A stretch of DNA of 64,000 nt, taken from positions 28,479 through 92,478 of the forward strand of contig CALXUS010000005.1 in assembly GCA_944391745.1 (NCBI GenBank), read 5' to 3'. A model generated the notes under the pieces. It saw only the letters and a list, made by a program, of their open reading frames with translations, did not search any database and was not told where the DNA came from. Below, piece by piece: positions 18,322-27,199 of this stretch. The first letter of the stretch is position 1. Each line of letters begins with the position of its first letter. Both the position numbers and the translations under genes were made by a program. This DNA is from an uncultured Clostridia bacterium (lineage in GTDB: Bacteria > Bacillota > Clostridia > TANB77 > CAG-508).

Positions 18322-18999
18322 ATGGATATAGTTTTATTTTTATTTATATTTCCTATTGCAACAATCACATTTGCAATTGCTTTACAAAAAATTCTTTGTA
18401 ATCCATACTTAGTGTCGGCAATTGTACTAGCGATTTTCTTGATTGTTACATTTACTGTATATGGTGTAAGCTTCTTAATTGCAGCATTTATATATGCAAT
18501 TATAGCTCTAGTTACAGCATACATTGTTAGTATCTTCTGCAGAATATCAAATAGGTCTATAGAAATTAATTTTATAGGTGATAACGGAAGTGGAAGAGCT
18601 GGTGATAATAATTCATCTTGTTGCAATAACTGTAATAATTCAAGAACAGGTGAGGGTAGATGTTCATCATGTAATAATGGGAATGCTAGAAGCGGTAGTA
18701 ACAGAAGTGGCTCAAATTGTTGCAATGGGAATAATGGCCTAAGCAGAAACTTAGCTTGCTTTAATGAAAATATTGTGGCTTTGAGTAATAGTATTGATGA
18801 ATTGGCTGACCGTATAAATGCACAAAATGACGATAATGATAATTGCTCAAGTTGCAATTCAAATAATGACTCACAAAATAGAAACGGAAACAATTGCAAT
18901 TGTGGATGTGGCACATTACGCAATGGTGATCCTAATACAACTGCTTGCAGAACTTGTGCTTGTCAAAGACAATTTAGAAATTGCTTAAGAAGAGTGTAG
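18322..18999 (+). CDS. membrane protein with Cys/Asn/Ser-rich C-terminal domain
   Basis: A 225-residue protein I do not recognise. Residues 1-75 are strongly hydrophobic and form two or three membrane helices (starting MDIVLFLFIFPIATITF). From about residue 85 to the end it is dominated by Asn, Ser, Gly and about two dozen Cys, often paired (SSCCNNCNN, CSSCNNGN, NCNCGCG, CRTCACQRQF), split by a leucine-bearing helical stretch around residues 150-175. Cysteine clusters like this can bind metal or crosslink, as in spore-coat proteins, but no family is evident. CAAGGGGAT precedes the ATG. Its minus strand carries a long open frame that is only a shadow. Confidence 0.7.
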   Translation: MDIVLFLFIFPIATITFAIALQKILCNPYLVSAIVLAIFLIVTFTVYGVSFLIAAFIYAIIALVTAYIVSIFCRISNRSIEINFIGDNGSGRAGDNNSSCCNNCNNSRTGEGRCSSCNNGNARSGSNRSGSNCCNGNNGLSRNLACFNENIVALSNSIDELADRINAQNDDNDNCSSCNSNNDSQNRNGNNCNCGCGTLRNGDPNTTACRTCACQRQFRNCLRRV

Positions 19000-19124
19000 A
19001 AAATATAAAAAAATAATGTCTTATTAAAATAAGACAAAAGGTGAGGCGTATTGAAAAACAAAAAATACTATGATACAATAAATACGCCAAGAATGTTGGA
19101 ATACTCTTGTTAAGGAGGCTAAGA

Positions 19125-19265
19125 ATGAAACGGTTTATTGATGAAATTTGTAGCGACGAGTTTTATTGTGAAAAATTTCTTCCATTTTTGGGTACTCTGG
19201 CGCTCATAGTTGCCATTGGGTGTATAATCTATCTCATTATGTACATTGGCAGTATAGTTTTGTAA
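19125..19265 (+). CDS. 46-residue single-helix membrane peptide
   Basis: A short frame with a textbook ribosome site, TAAGGAGG seven bases before the ATG. It encodes a 20-residue polar start with two cysteines (DEICSDEFYCEKF) and one hydrophobic helix (about residues 21-45, GTLALIVAIGCIIYLIMYIG). Codon choice (CGG, GCG, CTC, GAC) differs from the surrounding AT-rich genes. It lies between the Cys-rich protein and the hairpin repeat at the mutS2 end. Function unknown; small hydrophobic proteins such as toxins or regulators look like this, but there is no partner gene or antisense RNA evident. Confidence 0.55.
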   Translation: MKRFIDEICSDEFYCEKFLPFLGTLALIVAIGCIIYLIMYIGSIVL

Positions 19266-19329
19266 ATAAATGATTTCATTCTTGGCAAGCTTCCTGCAAT
19301 ATTTGTTAAATGTAACTTGTATTGCAAGA

Positions 19330-19400
19330 AATTTTACGTTGGGGACGGTCTTTTTTGTAAAATAATTTTTTACGAAAAGGATCGTCCCCAACGTAAAATT
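19330..19400. repeat. hairpin repeat, copy A (mutS2 3' end)
   Basis: A perfect 17-bp inverted repeat, AATTTTACGTTGGGGAC (19330-19346) and GTCCCCAACGTAAAATT (19384-19400), enclosing a further imperfect hairpin (GGTCTTTTTTGTAAAA against a TTTTTTACGAAAAGG arm). It overlaps the mutS2 stop codon. The core and the outer AACGTAAAATT recur at 48607-48678, so this is a dispersed element that probably also ends transcription. Confidence 0.75.
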
Positions 19401-21582
19401 ATTTCAATTCCACAATTGTTACACCATAGTCACCTTCACCAAATCCAGCAATTCTGTATGAACTGACATATTTAGATTTCTTTAAATAATTGTGTATGCC
19501 TTCACGTAGTTTGCCAGTGCCTTTGCCATGAATTACTCTAACTTGTTTTAAATGAGCCATGGCACAATTATCTAAATATTTATCAAGTGCCATTATTGCA
19601 GTGTCTACGTTTTCACCAATAAGATTTATTTCAGATGAAATGTTTTTTGATGCAGTATTTTCAATATGAACATTAGACTTACCACTAGGTTTATTTGTTT
19701 CTTGATTGTTTAATTTAAGTAGGACACTTAAATCTAGTCCGTTTGATGATTCAGTTTCTTTTAAATCTTCATTTAATTTATTTCTTAATGAATTAGCTTT
19801 TTTCAAATCCTTTGAACCTAAACCACTTAATTCTCTTATAACTCTATTGGCTTCATCTTTAGCATCTTGCAAGATTTCTCGAGCCTCTTTTTTCGCTTTT
19901 TCAACTTTTTCTTCTTCACGAGCTAATCTATCTGATACTTGTTTTTCAAGAGATTTTCGTAAAAGAGTAACTTGATTTAGATTTTTTTCTTCTTCTTTTT
20001 TTAAATTTTCAATTGAAATTCTATCATCATAAATTTCTTTCATTAAGGTTTCAACATCTGTATCAGGTTTGTTCATTAAGCTATTTGCTCTATCTAAAAT
20101 AGATTGGTTTAAACCTAAGCGTTTACTTATTGCAAAAGCATTACTTTTACCAGGAATTCCGATTAGTAAATGATATGTAGGCTCTAATTTTTCTACATCA
20201 AATTCACAGCTTGCATTTTCAAATCCATCATGGGTTATACAGTAGTTTTTTATCTCGTGGTAGTGAGTTGTAGCAATAGTAATTGCACCTTGATTGTGAA
20301 AATATTCAAGTAAAGCTAGTGCTAAATTTGCACCTTCCAAAGGGTCAGTACCAGAACCTAATTCATCTACTAAAACTAAGCTATTACTATTAAGCATATT
20401 TACAATACTAATAATATTTGTTATATGACTTGAAAAAGTGCTTAATGATTGCTCAATACTTTGTTCATCACCAATATCTGCAAATATATTTTCAAATATT
20501 TTAGTTTTACTATTTTCGTTAGCTGGAATAAATAAACCAGACTGAGCCATTATACATAATAAACCTACTGTTTTTAAACTTACAGTTTTGCCACCGGTAT
20601 TTGGACCAGTAATTACTAGAGTAGAAAAGTCTTTTCCTACATATATGTCAATTGGAACTACCTTATTTTTAGGTATTAAAGGGTGTCTAGCTTTAATTAA
20701 ATTTATTTCGTTTGAAATAATAGGCATATTTGCATCCATTTCAATAGCTAATTTTGCTTTAGCGTTTATAAAATCTAATTTTGCAATTATTTCAATATCT
20801 TTTTCAATGTAATATACTATAGGAAATAATAAATTAGACAATTCACTCATAATTCTTTCAATTTCTTTTGTTTCTTCAATGATTAAATTATTAATTTTAT
20901 TATTAATCTCAAAAACAGCCATAGGTTCAATATAAACTGTTGAACCACTACTAGATGTATCATGAATAAATCCTTTTATATAACTTCTATACTCTTCTTT
21001 TACTGGTATAACATATCTTCCTGCTCTAATAGTAATTACAGAATCCATTATATATTTACTATTAGCATGAACTATTTGGTTTAGCTTGTTTTTTATATCT
21101 ACTTCTAAAGATTTTTTTGTATTTCTAATTGAATAAAGTTTTGTAGAAGCATTATCAGCAATCATGTCTTCTGATATAATGCAAGAACTTATTCTTTTTT
21201 CAACATCTTTATTAATATAAATCATAGAATAATAGTCAGATAAATTTGGAATGTCAATTTCTAAATCTGAAAAATAATCAGTTAATTCTCTAGATATTCT
21301 TAATATATTACATATTTCTAACAATCCTTTAGAAGTTAATGAAATATTACTTTTCAAACTTTTTATTAAAAAATTTACGTCGTTAATCTCAGAAATAGGC
21401 AATTCACCTTTAATATTCATTACTTTTAAACATTCATCAGTCTCATTTAAGTTTGATTTTATTGCCATACTTTTAGAAGAAGGCATTAGATTTAAAGCCA
21501 ATTTTTTACCTTCATAAGTTTTTGTATAATTAGCTAAATTTTCACGTATATTATTAAATTCTAATTTATCTAAATTAAACAT
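19399..21582 (-). CDS. mutS2: endonuclease MutS2 / ribosome rescue factor
   Basis: MutS2, 727 residues. The core domain runs to about residue 300, the ATPase has Walker A ITGPNTGGKTVSLKT and Walker B LVLVDELGSGTDP, followed by a long coiled coil (about 510-620) and a C-terminal Smr domain (INLIGENVDTAIM, VIHGKGTGKLREGI). MutS2 was described as an anti-recombination nuclease and more recently as a factor that splits collided ribosomes. The start MFNLDKLEF at 21582 follows GGAAGGA; an in-frame start 33 bases upstream lacks a ribosome site. Divergent from the DUF2207 gene at 21795. Confidence 0.95.
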   Translation of the reverse strand: MFNLDKLEFNNIRENLANYTKTYEGKKLALNLMPSSKSMAIKSNLNETDECLKVMNIKGELPISEINDVNFLIKSLKSNISLTSKGLLEICNILRISRELTDYFSDLEIDIPNLSDYYSMIYINKDVEKRISSCIISEDMIADNASTKLYSIRNTKKSLEVDIKNKLNQIVHANSKYIMDSVITIRAGRYVIPVKEEYRSYIKGFIHDTSSSGSTVYIEPMAVFEINNKINNLIIEETKEIERIMSELSNLLFPIVYYIEKDIEIIAKLDFINAKAKLAIEMDANMPIISNEINLIKARHPLIPKNKVVPIDIYVGKDFSTLVITGPNTGGKTVSLKTVGLLCIMAQSGLFIPANENSKTKIFENIFADIGDEQSIEQSLSTFSSHITNIISIVNMLNSNSLVLVDELGSGTDPLEGANLALALLEYFHNQGAITIATTHYHEIKNYCITHDGFENASCEFDVEKLEPTYHLLIGIPGKSNAFAISKRLGLNQSILDRANSLMNKPDTDVETLMKEIYDDRISIENLKKEEEKNLNQVTLLRKSLEKQVSDRLAREEEKVEKAKKEAREILQDAKDEANRVIRELSGLGSKDLKKANSLRNKLNEDLKETESSNGLDLSVLLKLNNQETNKPSGKSNVHIENTASKNISSEINLIGENVDTAIMALDKYLDNCAMAHLKQVRVIHGKGTGKLREGIHNYLKKSKYVSSYRIAGFGEGDYGVTIVELK

Positions 21583-21794
21583 ATTAATCCTTCCATAAAA
21601 AATATTTATTACCAAAATATTATATACTAAAAATGCCGAAATTTCAATTACTTTAAAAAACGAAAATGTGATAAAATATATATAGACAAAGATTTTATTT
21701 TGATGTAATATATTTATGTATTAATTATTAAACACAAATGAGGTAAATTAAACAGATTATTCATAAGTTTGAGTAAAAGGGAAGTTAAAAAAAT

Positions 21795-23621
21795 ATGAAA
21801 AAAACAAGAAAAATACTGATATTATTTATTTTAATGTTTATTATATTAGCTTTTTACAATATCGTACATGCCGATTCTGATTTGTATTTAAATAATTTAA
21901 AATTTGATGCAAAAATTAATGAAGATGGATCCATGGATGTAGTAGAAACTTGGAATATTAATATAAAAAATACAGATACTTTGTATAAAAACTTTACAAT
22001 TGATTCTGCAAAATATAAAAGTATTTCAGATGTTAAAGTTAGTAGAACAGATAGTAATGGAAATGTAGAAAATTTTGTAAAAACAGATAAATATTCATAT
22101 CACTTGAATTCAGGAGAATATTATTTTACAAGGACTGATTCTAAGTATGAACTTGCTTATGGAATAGGATATGGAAGCTCATCAGGAACAGAAAATTATA
22201 TAATAAGTTATCATGTAGATGGTGCTGTTGGTTTATACAATGACTGTGCAGAATTATATTGGCAATTTTTAGGAACAGATTTTAATATTTCTGCTGAAAA
22301 AATAACTGGAACAATAAAATTACCTAAAGAAGTAGAAAATATAGATAGTATACAAGCTTGGATACATACTCCAGATTTGAATGGAAATGTAACGAAAAGC
22401 GGTAATGACAAGCTAGAATTTGAAGTAAATAATAATTTACCAAAGAAGATGGTTGAAATAAGAATAGCTATGCCTAGAGACATAATAGATGGCTCAAGTA
22501 ATGTTTATGTTACTAACAGGCTTGACACAATTCTTAATGAAGAAAAAGAATGGGTAGATGACCTTAATTTTATAAAGAAAATTAGATCAATACTTTTATT
22601 AGTTTTAATATTGTTAGTATCCTTGTTTATAATATATGAGATTATTAGGTGCTTAAAAATATTGATTACATTTAAAAAGAAAAAACCAGAAAAACATTAT
22701 GATTATTTGGGCGAAATACCTAGAAAAAGTGCAACTCCTGCTGAGGCTGCTTATATAATTAGCAAAAGTTACAAAAACAATGTTAAATATAATATAGGCA
22801 ATGTTTTTACTTCAATAGTACTCAATTTAGCATTAAAAAAAGCTATTAGATTGGAAAATGTTGAAGATGATTATAATATAATATTATGTTATGATGGAGA
22901 TAATAATTTAAGTATAGAAGAAAAAATAGTTTATAATTATTTGAATAATGCATGTAATTATAATAATGAAAAAAAATCTAATCAGATATTAGTTAGTGAA
23001 TTAAATAAATATATTAGGCAAAATGATGTTTATTCTAATAGTATAGCTAAAAATATTGAGAGAAAATTAGACAAAAAAGTAGATAAGTTAGGATTCTTTG
23101 ATGAAAATGGAGAGAAAATAAAAAATGCGAATTCAATGAACTTTTTATTAGCTTTTTTTATAGGAATTATGATAATTATTATGGGCTTAGCCACTCAATA
23201 TTTTGAAAATTTATTAATTTTGTGGATGGGTATTGTATTATTATTTGTTTTTAGCTTGGTATTGTTAGGAATAGTAAATTCTAGAATAAGTGCTTATTCA
23301 CAAAAAGGAATTAATGAAATAGATAAATGGAAAGCATTTGAAAAATATATGGAAGAAATTTCATCGTTAGATGATAAGGATTTACCAGATTTTAAAGTAT
23401 GGGAACAATATTTAGTATATGCTACAGTATTTGGAATATCTAAAAAAGTATTAAAACAATTAGAGTCAATATATACAAATAAAGATTTTGTTACTTTAAA
23501 AAATCAATTAATAGGTTTCTTCTTTAATCCCGTTTTCTTAAGTTCATTAGGTTCTATGTCTTCAGCATTTGCATCAATTTCTGGAGGCGGTGGAGGTTTC
23601 TCTAATGGTGAAGGAAGATAA
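21795..23621 (+). CDS. DUF2207 membrane protein, copy 1
   Basis: A 608-residue predicted membrane protein. It has a signal peptide (about residues 1-26, ending VHADS), an extracytoplasmic DUF2207 domain (about 27-245, starting LYLNNLKFDAKINEDGSMDV), a membrane helix at about 262-285, a cytoplasmic region, two close helices at about 450-495, and a Gly-rich tail (SISGGGGGFSNGEGR). The function of this family is not established. A GGGAAG site precedes the ATG. The stop codon lies in the loop of a terminator hairpin. The next gene is a paralogue. Confidence 0.88.
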   Translation: MKKTRKILILFILMFIILAFYNIVHADSDLYLNNLKFDAKINEDGSMDVVETWNINIKNTDTLYKNFTIDSAKYKSISDVKVSRTDSNGNVENFVKTDKYSYHLNSGEYYFTRTDSKYELAYGIGYGSSSGTENYIISYHVDGAVGLYNDCAELYWQFLGTDFNISAEKITGTIKLPKEVENIDSIQAWIHTPDLNGNVTKSGNDKLEFEVNNNLPKKMVEIRIAMPRDIIDGSSNVYVTNRLDTILNEEKEWVDDLNFIKKIRSILLLVLILLVSLFIIYEIIRCLKILITFKKKKPEKHYDYLGEIPRKSATPAEAAYIISKSYKNNVKYNIGNVFTSIVLNLALKKAIRLENVEDDYNIILCYDGDNNLSIEEKIVYNYLNNACNYNNEKKSNQILVSELNKYIRQNDVYSNSIAKNIERKLDKKVDKLGFFDENGEKIKNANSMNFLLAFFIGIMIIIMGLATQYFENLLILWMGIVLLFVFSLVLLGIVNSRISAYSQKGINEIDKWKAFEKYMEEISSLDDKDLPDFKVWEQYLVYATVFGISKKVLKQLESIYTNKDFVTLKNQLIGFFFNPVFLSSLGSMSSAFASISGGGGGFSNGEGR

Positions 23622-23637
23622 AAACTTCCTTCTTTTA
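23605..23637 (+). terminator. terminator folded over the stop codon of DUF2207 copy 1
   Basis: GAAGGAAG and CTTCCTTC enclose a loop that contains the TAA stop of the gene, followed by TTTTATAA. The same arrangement recurs in the second copy. Confidence 0.7.
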
Positions 23638-23714
23638 TAATTATATTATTATTGAAAAAGAATTGGAAATAATATATAATCAATAAAATATTAATATTAC
23701 AGAAAGGAAAATTT

Positions 23715-25673
23715 ATGAAAACTATAAAAAGAATTGTTATTCTTGTTTGTTTTGTAATATTTGCAATATCTATAAATAATTTTGTTAATGCAGATTCAAA
23801 TCTTGAGTTAAAGAGTTTGAATTATGATGTTCAAATTAATAGTGATGGATCAATGGATGTAGTAGAAATATGGAATATAGACATTACTGAAACTAATACT
23901 TTATATAAAACTTTTAAAATTGATTCGACCAAATATAGCAGTATAACAGATGGTAAAGTTAGTAGAATTACTAATGGAATAGAAGAATATGAAGATGTTA
24001 ATATATATTCTTATCATCTTCCAGAAGGAGAATATTATTTTTTAGATAGAGGTTCAAATTATGAAGTTGCCTGGGGAACTGGATATGAAGACTCTTCTGG
24101 TAATGAAACTTATGTGATAAGTTATCATGTAAATGATGCTGTTGGATTATATAATGATTGTGCTGAAATATATTGGCAATTTATCGGGGAAAATTTTGAA
24201 ATTCCAGCAGAAAAAATAACAGGAACTATAAAATTACCTAAAGATGTAGAAAATACTGATGAATTAAAAGTATGGGGACATACTCCAGATTTAAATGGAA
24301 CAATTAGTATTATAGATAATAGTACAGTTGAATTTGAAGTAAATGATAACTTGCCAGAAAAAATGGTAGAAGTAAGAATAGCTATACCTAGAGACATAAT
24401 AGAAACTTCAAATAGAGTTTATAATGTAGACAGATTAGATAGCATATTAAATGAAGAAAGTGAATGGGCGGAGGAAGCTAATTCTTCTAGAGTAAGAACT
24501 TTAATAATAATTGGAATTATTTTTGTTGTAATATTTATTATTTTAATTTATTATGCAATAAAAAATATAAAAATATTAGTAAAAGTAAAAAAGATTGTTC
24601 CTACAGTTCATTACGATTATTATAGAGAACTCCCAAGAGATGAAGTAACACCTGCAGAGGCAACATATATTCTGCAGGGAAATTATCAAGGATTTTCACA
24701 ATATGATATAGGAAGAGTATTTTCAGCAACATTATTAGATTTATCTTTAAAAAAATTAATAAAATTAGAAGAAACTGGAAACAAAAAAGAAGATTGTAAA
24801 ATAATTTTATTAAAAGAAGATATAAGCAAAGAAAAAATTGGATTGGATGAACATGTAGTATATAATTTTATAAGAGATGCATGTAAAAAACGTAATAAGA
24901 AAAATGAAGAATTAGATAATCAAAATGAAATTACTACTAAAGAATTAAAAAAATATATTAATTCTAATACATCAGAAGTATTAAATTTAAAAAATGCATT
25001 AGATAGAATTATTAAGAAAAGATTATTAGATAATAAGTATTTAGATTTAGCAAAACTAAAAAAGAAGAATGCCAACATGGCTGGGTGCTCATTATCAATA
25101 ATAATATTTTATATCGTGATCTTTTTATTAGACAGAATGGAATATATTATAAATATTTTAGAAGAAATTGGAATATTAGGATTTATTATAGGTGGAATTG
25201 CAATTTTGATTATAGCAGATATGATTTTATCAATATTAGGAGATAAAAGGCTAAATGCATATACACAATTAGGTGTTGATGAACAAGATAAGTGGAAAGC
25301 ATTTAAAAAATATATGGAGGATTTTTCTTTATTAAAAGAAAAGGATGTTCCAGATATAGTTGTTTGGGAAAAGTATTTAGTTTATGCTACAGCTTTTGGT
25401 ATATCTGAAAAAGTTCTTGATGAATTAAAAACAGTTTATCCAGATTTTGATACTTTAGATTATAATATTTATCCAACTATATTTATAATGTCTCATATAA
25501 ATTTTGCTAGTAGTTTTAAATCTGTTAGCAATGCAATGTCTACGTCGTTTTCATCTGCTTCTGGTGGTGGAGGCGGATTCTCTGGAGGCGGAGGCCGGAG
25601 GAGGGGGCCGGCGGAGGCGGTGGAGGAAGGTAAAACTTCCTCTTTTTATTTTGATTTTAGAGCTCAAAATTGA
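23715..25673 (+). CDS. DUF2207 membrane protein, copy 2, C-terminus distorted
   Basis: Paralogue of the previous gene with the same layout: signal peptide to about residue 26, DUF2207 domain to about 250, helix near 260-285, paired helices near 455-500, then a Gly-rich tail. The tail as written changes from poly-Gly to RRRGPAEAVEEGK and runs to 25673. If one C at 25595/25596 and one at 25608/25609 are removed, the frame becomes uninterrupted glycines ending GGR and a TAA at 25631-25633, exactly the ending of copy 1, with the stop inside the loop of a terminator. So the true gene probably ends at 25633. AAAGGA precedes the ATG. Confidence 0.85.
   Translation: MKTIKRIVILVCFVIFAISINNFVNADSNLELKSLNYDVQINSDGSMDVVEIWNIDITETNTLYKTFKIDSTKYSSITDGKVSRITNGIEEYEDVNIYSYHLPEGEYYFLDRGSNYEVAWGTGYEDSSGNETYVISYHVNDAVGLYNDCAEIYWQFIGENFEIPAEKITGTIKLPKDVENTDELKVWGHTPDLNGTISIIDNSTVEFEVNDNLPEKMVEVRIAIPRDIIETSNRVYNVDRLDSILNEESEWAEEANSSRVRTLIIIGIIFVVIFIILIYYAIKNIKILVKVKKIVPTVHYDYYRELPRDEVTPAEATYILQGNYQGFSQYDIGRVFSATLLDLSLKKLIKLEETGNKKEDCKIILLKEDISKEKIGLDEHVVYNFIRDACKKRNKKNEELDNQNEITTKELKKYINSNTSEVLNLKNALDRIIKKRLLDNKYLDLAKLKKKNANMAGCSLSIIIFYIVIFLLDRMEYIINILEEIGILGFIIGGIAILIIADMILSILGDKRLNAYTQLGVDEQDKWKAFKKYMEDFSLLKEKDVPDIVVWEKYLVYATAFGISEKVLDELKTVYPDFDTLDYNIYPTIFIMSHINFASSFKSVSNAMSTSFSSASGGGGGFSGGGGRRRGPAEAVEEGKTSSFYFDFRAQN
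25623..25653 (+). terminator. terminator overlapping the likely true stop of DUF2207 copy 2
   Basis: GAGGAAG (25623-25629) and CTTCCTC (25636-25642), six-base loop, then TTTTTATTTTG. It matches the position and shape of the hairpin ending copy 1 and argues that the gene should stop in the loop. Confidence 0.75.
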
Positions 25674-25681
25674 AAAAAATC

Positions 25682-25710
25682 TTGCTTAATTGACATAAAA
25701 ATGATATAAT
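25682..25710 (+). promoter_or_regulatory. promoter of mtaB, implying a nearly leaderless transcript
   Basis: TTGCTT (25682-25687), 17-base spacer, perfect TATAAT (25705-25710). The expected start of transcription, about 25717, is only three bases from the mtaB ATG at 25720, and there is no ribosome site. Confidence 0.55.
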
Positions 25711-25719
25711 ATTTGCATT

Positions 25720-27123
25720 ATGAAAGTTAAATTTTATACATTAGGTTGTAAAGTAAATACTTATGAGACAGAAGCAATGGAACAGCAATTTATTACTAAT
25801 GGTTATAGTTTGAGCGATGATATAGCAGATATATATGTTATAAATACCTGTGCTGTAACAAATATTGCTGAAAGAAAGTCTAGACAGATGATAAGAAGGG
25901 CCAAGGAGCAAAATCCTAAGGCTATTATTGTGGTATGTGGATGCTATGCACAAACATCTAAAGAAGAGATTGAAAAAATGAATGAAGTAGATGTTGTGAT
26001 TGGAATAAATGAAAAAACAGATATTGTTAATATAGTTTCTGAGTATTTAAAAAGCAATAATATAAAAAGTGATATAAATAAAAATATTAAAGTAAGTGAT
26101 GTAATGCACCAAAATGAATATTTGGACTTTGGTACAACTACTTACACGGAACTAAATAGGGCTGTCGTGAAAGTACAGGATGGTTGTGACAGATTTTGTT
26201 CTTATTGTATTATTCCTTATGCTAGAGGTAAAGTTAGAAGTAGAAATCCTGAAAGTGTTTTACGTGAAATAGTTCAAATTTCTCAAAATGGAATAAAAGA
26301 AGTTGTTATTACTGGTATTCATCTTGCTTCTTATGGAAAAGATTTTAAACAAGATGAAGTTGAAGAATATAGAAGAACTTTTGGCTATGAAGAAAAGTAT
26401 AATCAATTTAATCCAAAAGATGACTTACATACAGGTGGATTTAGGTTAATTGAATTATTAGAACAAATTAATAAAATTAAAGGAATAGAAAGAATTAGGC
26501 TAGGCTCATTAGAACCTAAATTAATTACAGATGAGTTTGTAAAAAGATTAAGTAATCTTGATAAAATTTGTCCACATTTTCATTTATCATTACAAAGTGG
26601 ATGTGATAAAACTTTAAAAGAAATGAATAGAAGATATACAACAGAAGAATTTGAAAAATCTTGTAATATACTTAGAAGAGCATATCCAGAAGTTGCATTG
26701 ACTACAGATATAATTGTTGGTTTTCCTAATGAATCTAATATTGATTTTGAAGAAACATATAAATTTCTTCAAAAGATTAAGTTCTATAAAATGCACATAT
26801 TTAAGTATTCTCCAAAAAAAGGAACAGTAGCTATAAATATGCCAAATCAAGTTGATGGAAATATAAAAGAGGAAAGAAGTAAAAAATTAATTGAACTTTC
26901 AAATAAATACCAAAATGAATATAATAAAAGTTATTTAGGAAAAACTGTTAAGGTTTTGTTTGAAGAGTATAAAAATGGCTATTATAAAGGTCATACGGCA
27001 AATTATATAGTGGTTAATGTTAAAGGAAAAGAAGAAGAGAAAAAAGATATAGTAGATAAATTATTAAATGTTCAAATTATAGAGTGCGATGAGCAAACTA
27101 TTGAGCTAATTGGACAAATTTAA
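25720..27123 (+). CDS. mtaB: tRNA threonylcarbamoyladenosine methylthiotransferase MtaB
   Basis: Radical SAM methylthiotransferase, 467 residues, which adds a methylthio group to t6A37 of tRNA. The N-terminal UPF0004 domain (TLGCKVNTYETEAM, with cysteines at about 9, 45 and 79) binds one iron-sulfur cluster, DGCDRFCSYCIIPYARG binds the radical SAM cluster, and a C-terminal TRAM domain follows about residue 400. GCKVN and the length fit MtaB rather than MiaB. No ribosome site is present; a promoter lies directly upstream, so the mRNA is probably leaderless. Confidence 0.93.
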   Translation: MKVKFYTLGCKVNTYETEAMEQQFITNGYSLSDDIADIYVINTCAVTNIAERKSRQMIRRAKEQNPKAIIVVCGCYAQTSKEEIEKMNEVDVVIGINEKTDIVNIVSEYLKSNNIKSDINKNIKVSDVMHQNEYLDFGTTTYTELNRAVVKVQDGCDRFCSYCIIPYARGKVRSRNPESVLREIVQISQNGIKEVVITGIHLASYGKDFKQDEVEEYRRTFGYEEKYNQFNPKDDLHTGGFRLIELLEQINKIKGIERIRLGSLEPKLITDEFVKRLSNLDKICPHFHLSLQSGCDKTLKEMNRRYTTEEFEKSCNILRRAYPEVALTTDIIVGFPNESNIDFEETYKFLQKIKFYKMHIFKYSPKKGTVAINMPNQVDGNIKEERSKKLIELSNKYQNEYNKSYLGKTVKVLFEEYKNGYYKGHTANYIVVNVKGKEEEKKDIVDKLLNVQIIECDEQTIELIGQI

Positions 27124-27132
27124 GTTAAATAA

Positions 27133-27160
27133 TTGACAATATATAATAAAATGTTAAAAT
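27133..27160 (+). promoter_or_regulatory. promoter for alaS
   Basis: TTGACA (27133-27138), 16-base spacer, TAAAAT (27155-27160), 40 bases upstream of the alaS start. The leader is too short for a T-box. Confidence 0.5.
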
Positions 27161-27199
27161 ATAAATGTTATAATATAATAAAGAAAGGAATGTATCTAG

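Noticed and set aside
18192..18923. 243-residue open frame on the minus strand
   Set aside because: It is antisense to truA's end and to the Cys/Asn-rich gene; its Leu/Ser/Pro-rich product is the mirror of the repetitive AAC/AGT codons, and it lacks a ribosome site.
19119..19391. 90-residue minus-strand frame
   Set aside because: Begins inside the hairpin repeat and runs antisense to a better supported small gene with a perfect ribosome site.
27123..27199. T-box or other leader for alaS, hisS or asnS
   Set aside because: Leaders are too short and contain no T-box motif; only promoters and ribosome sites are seen.
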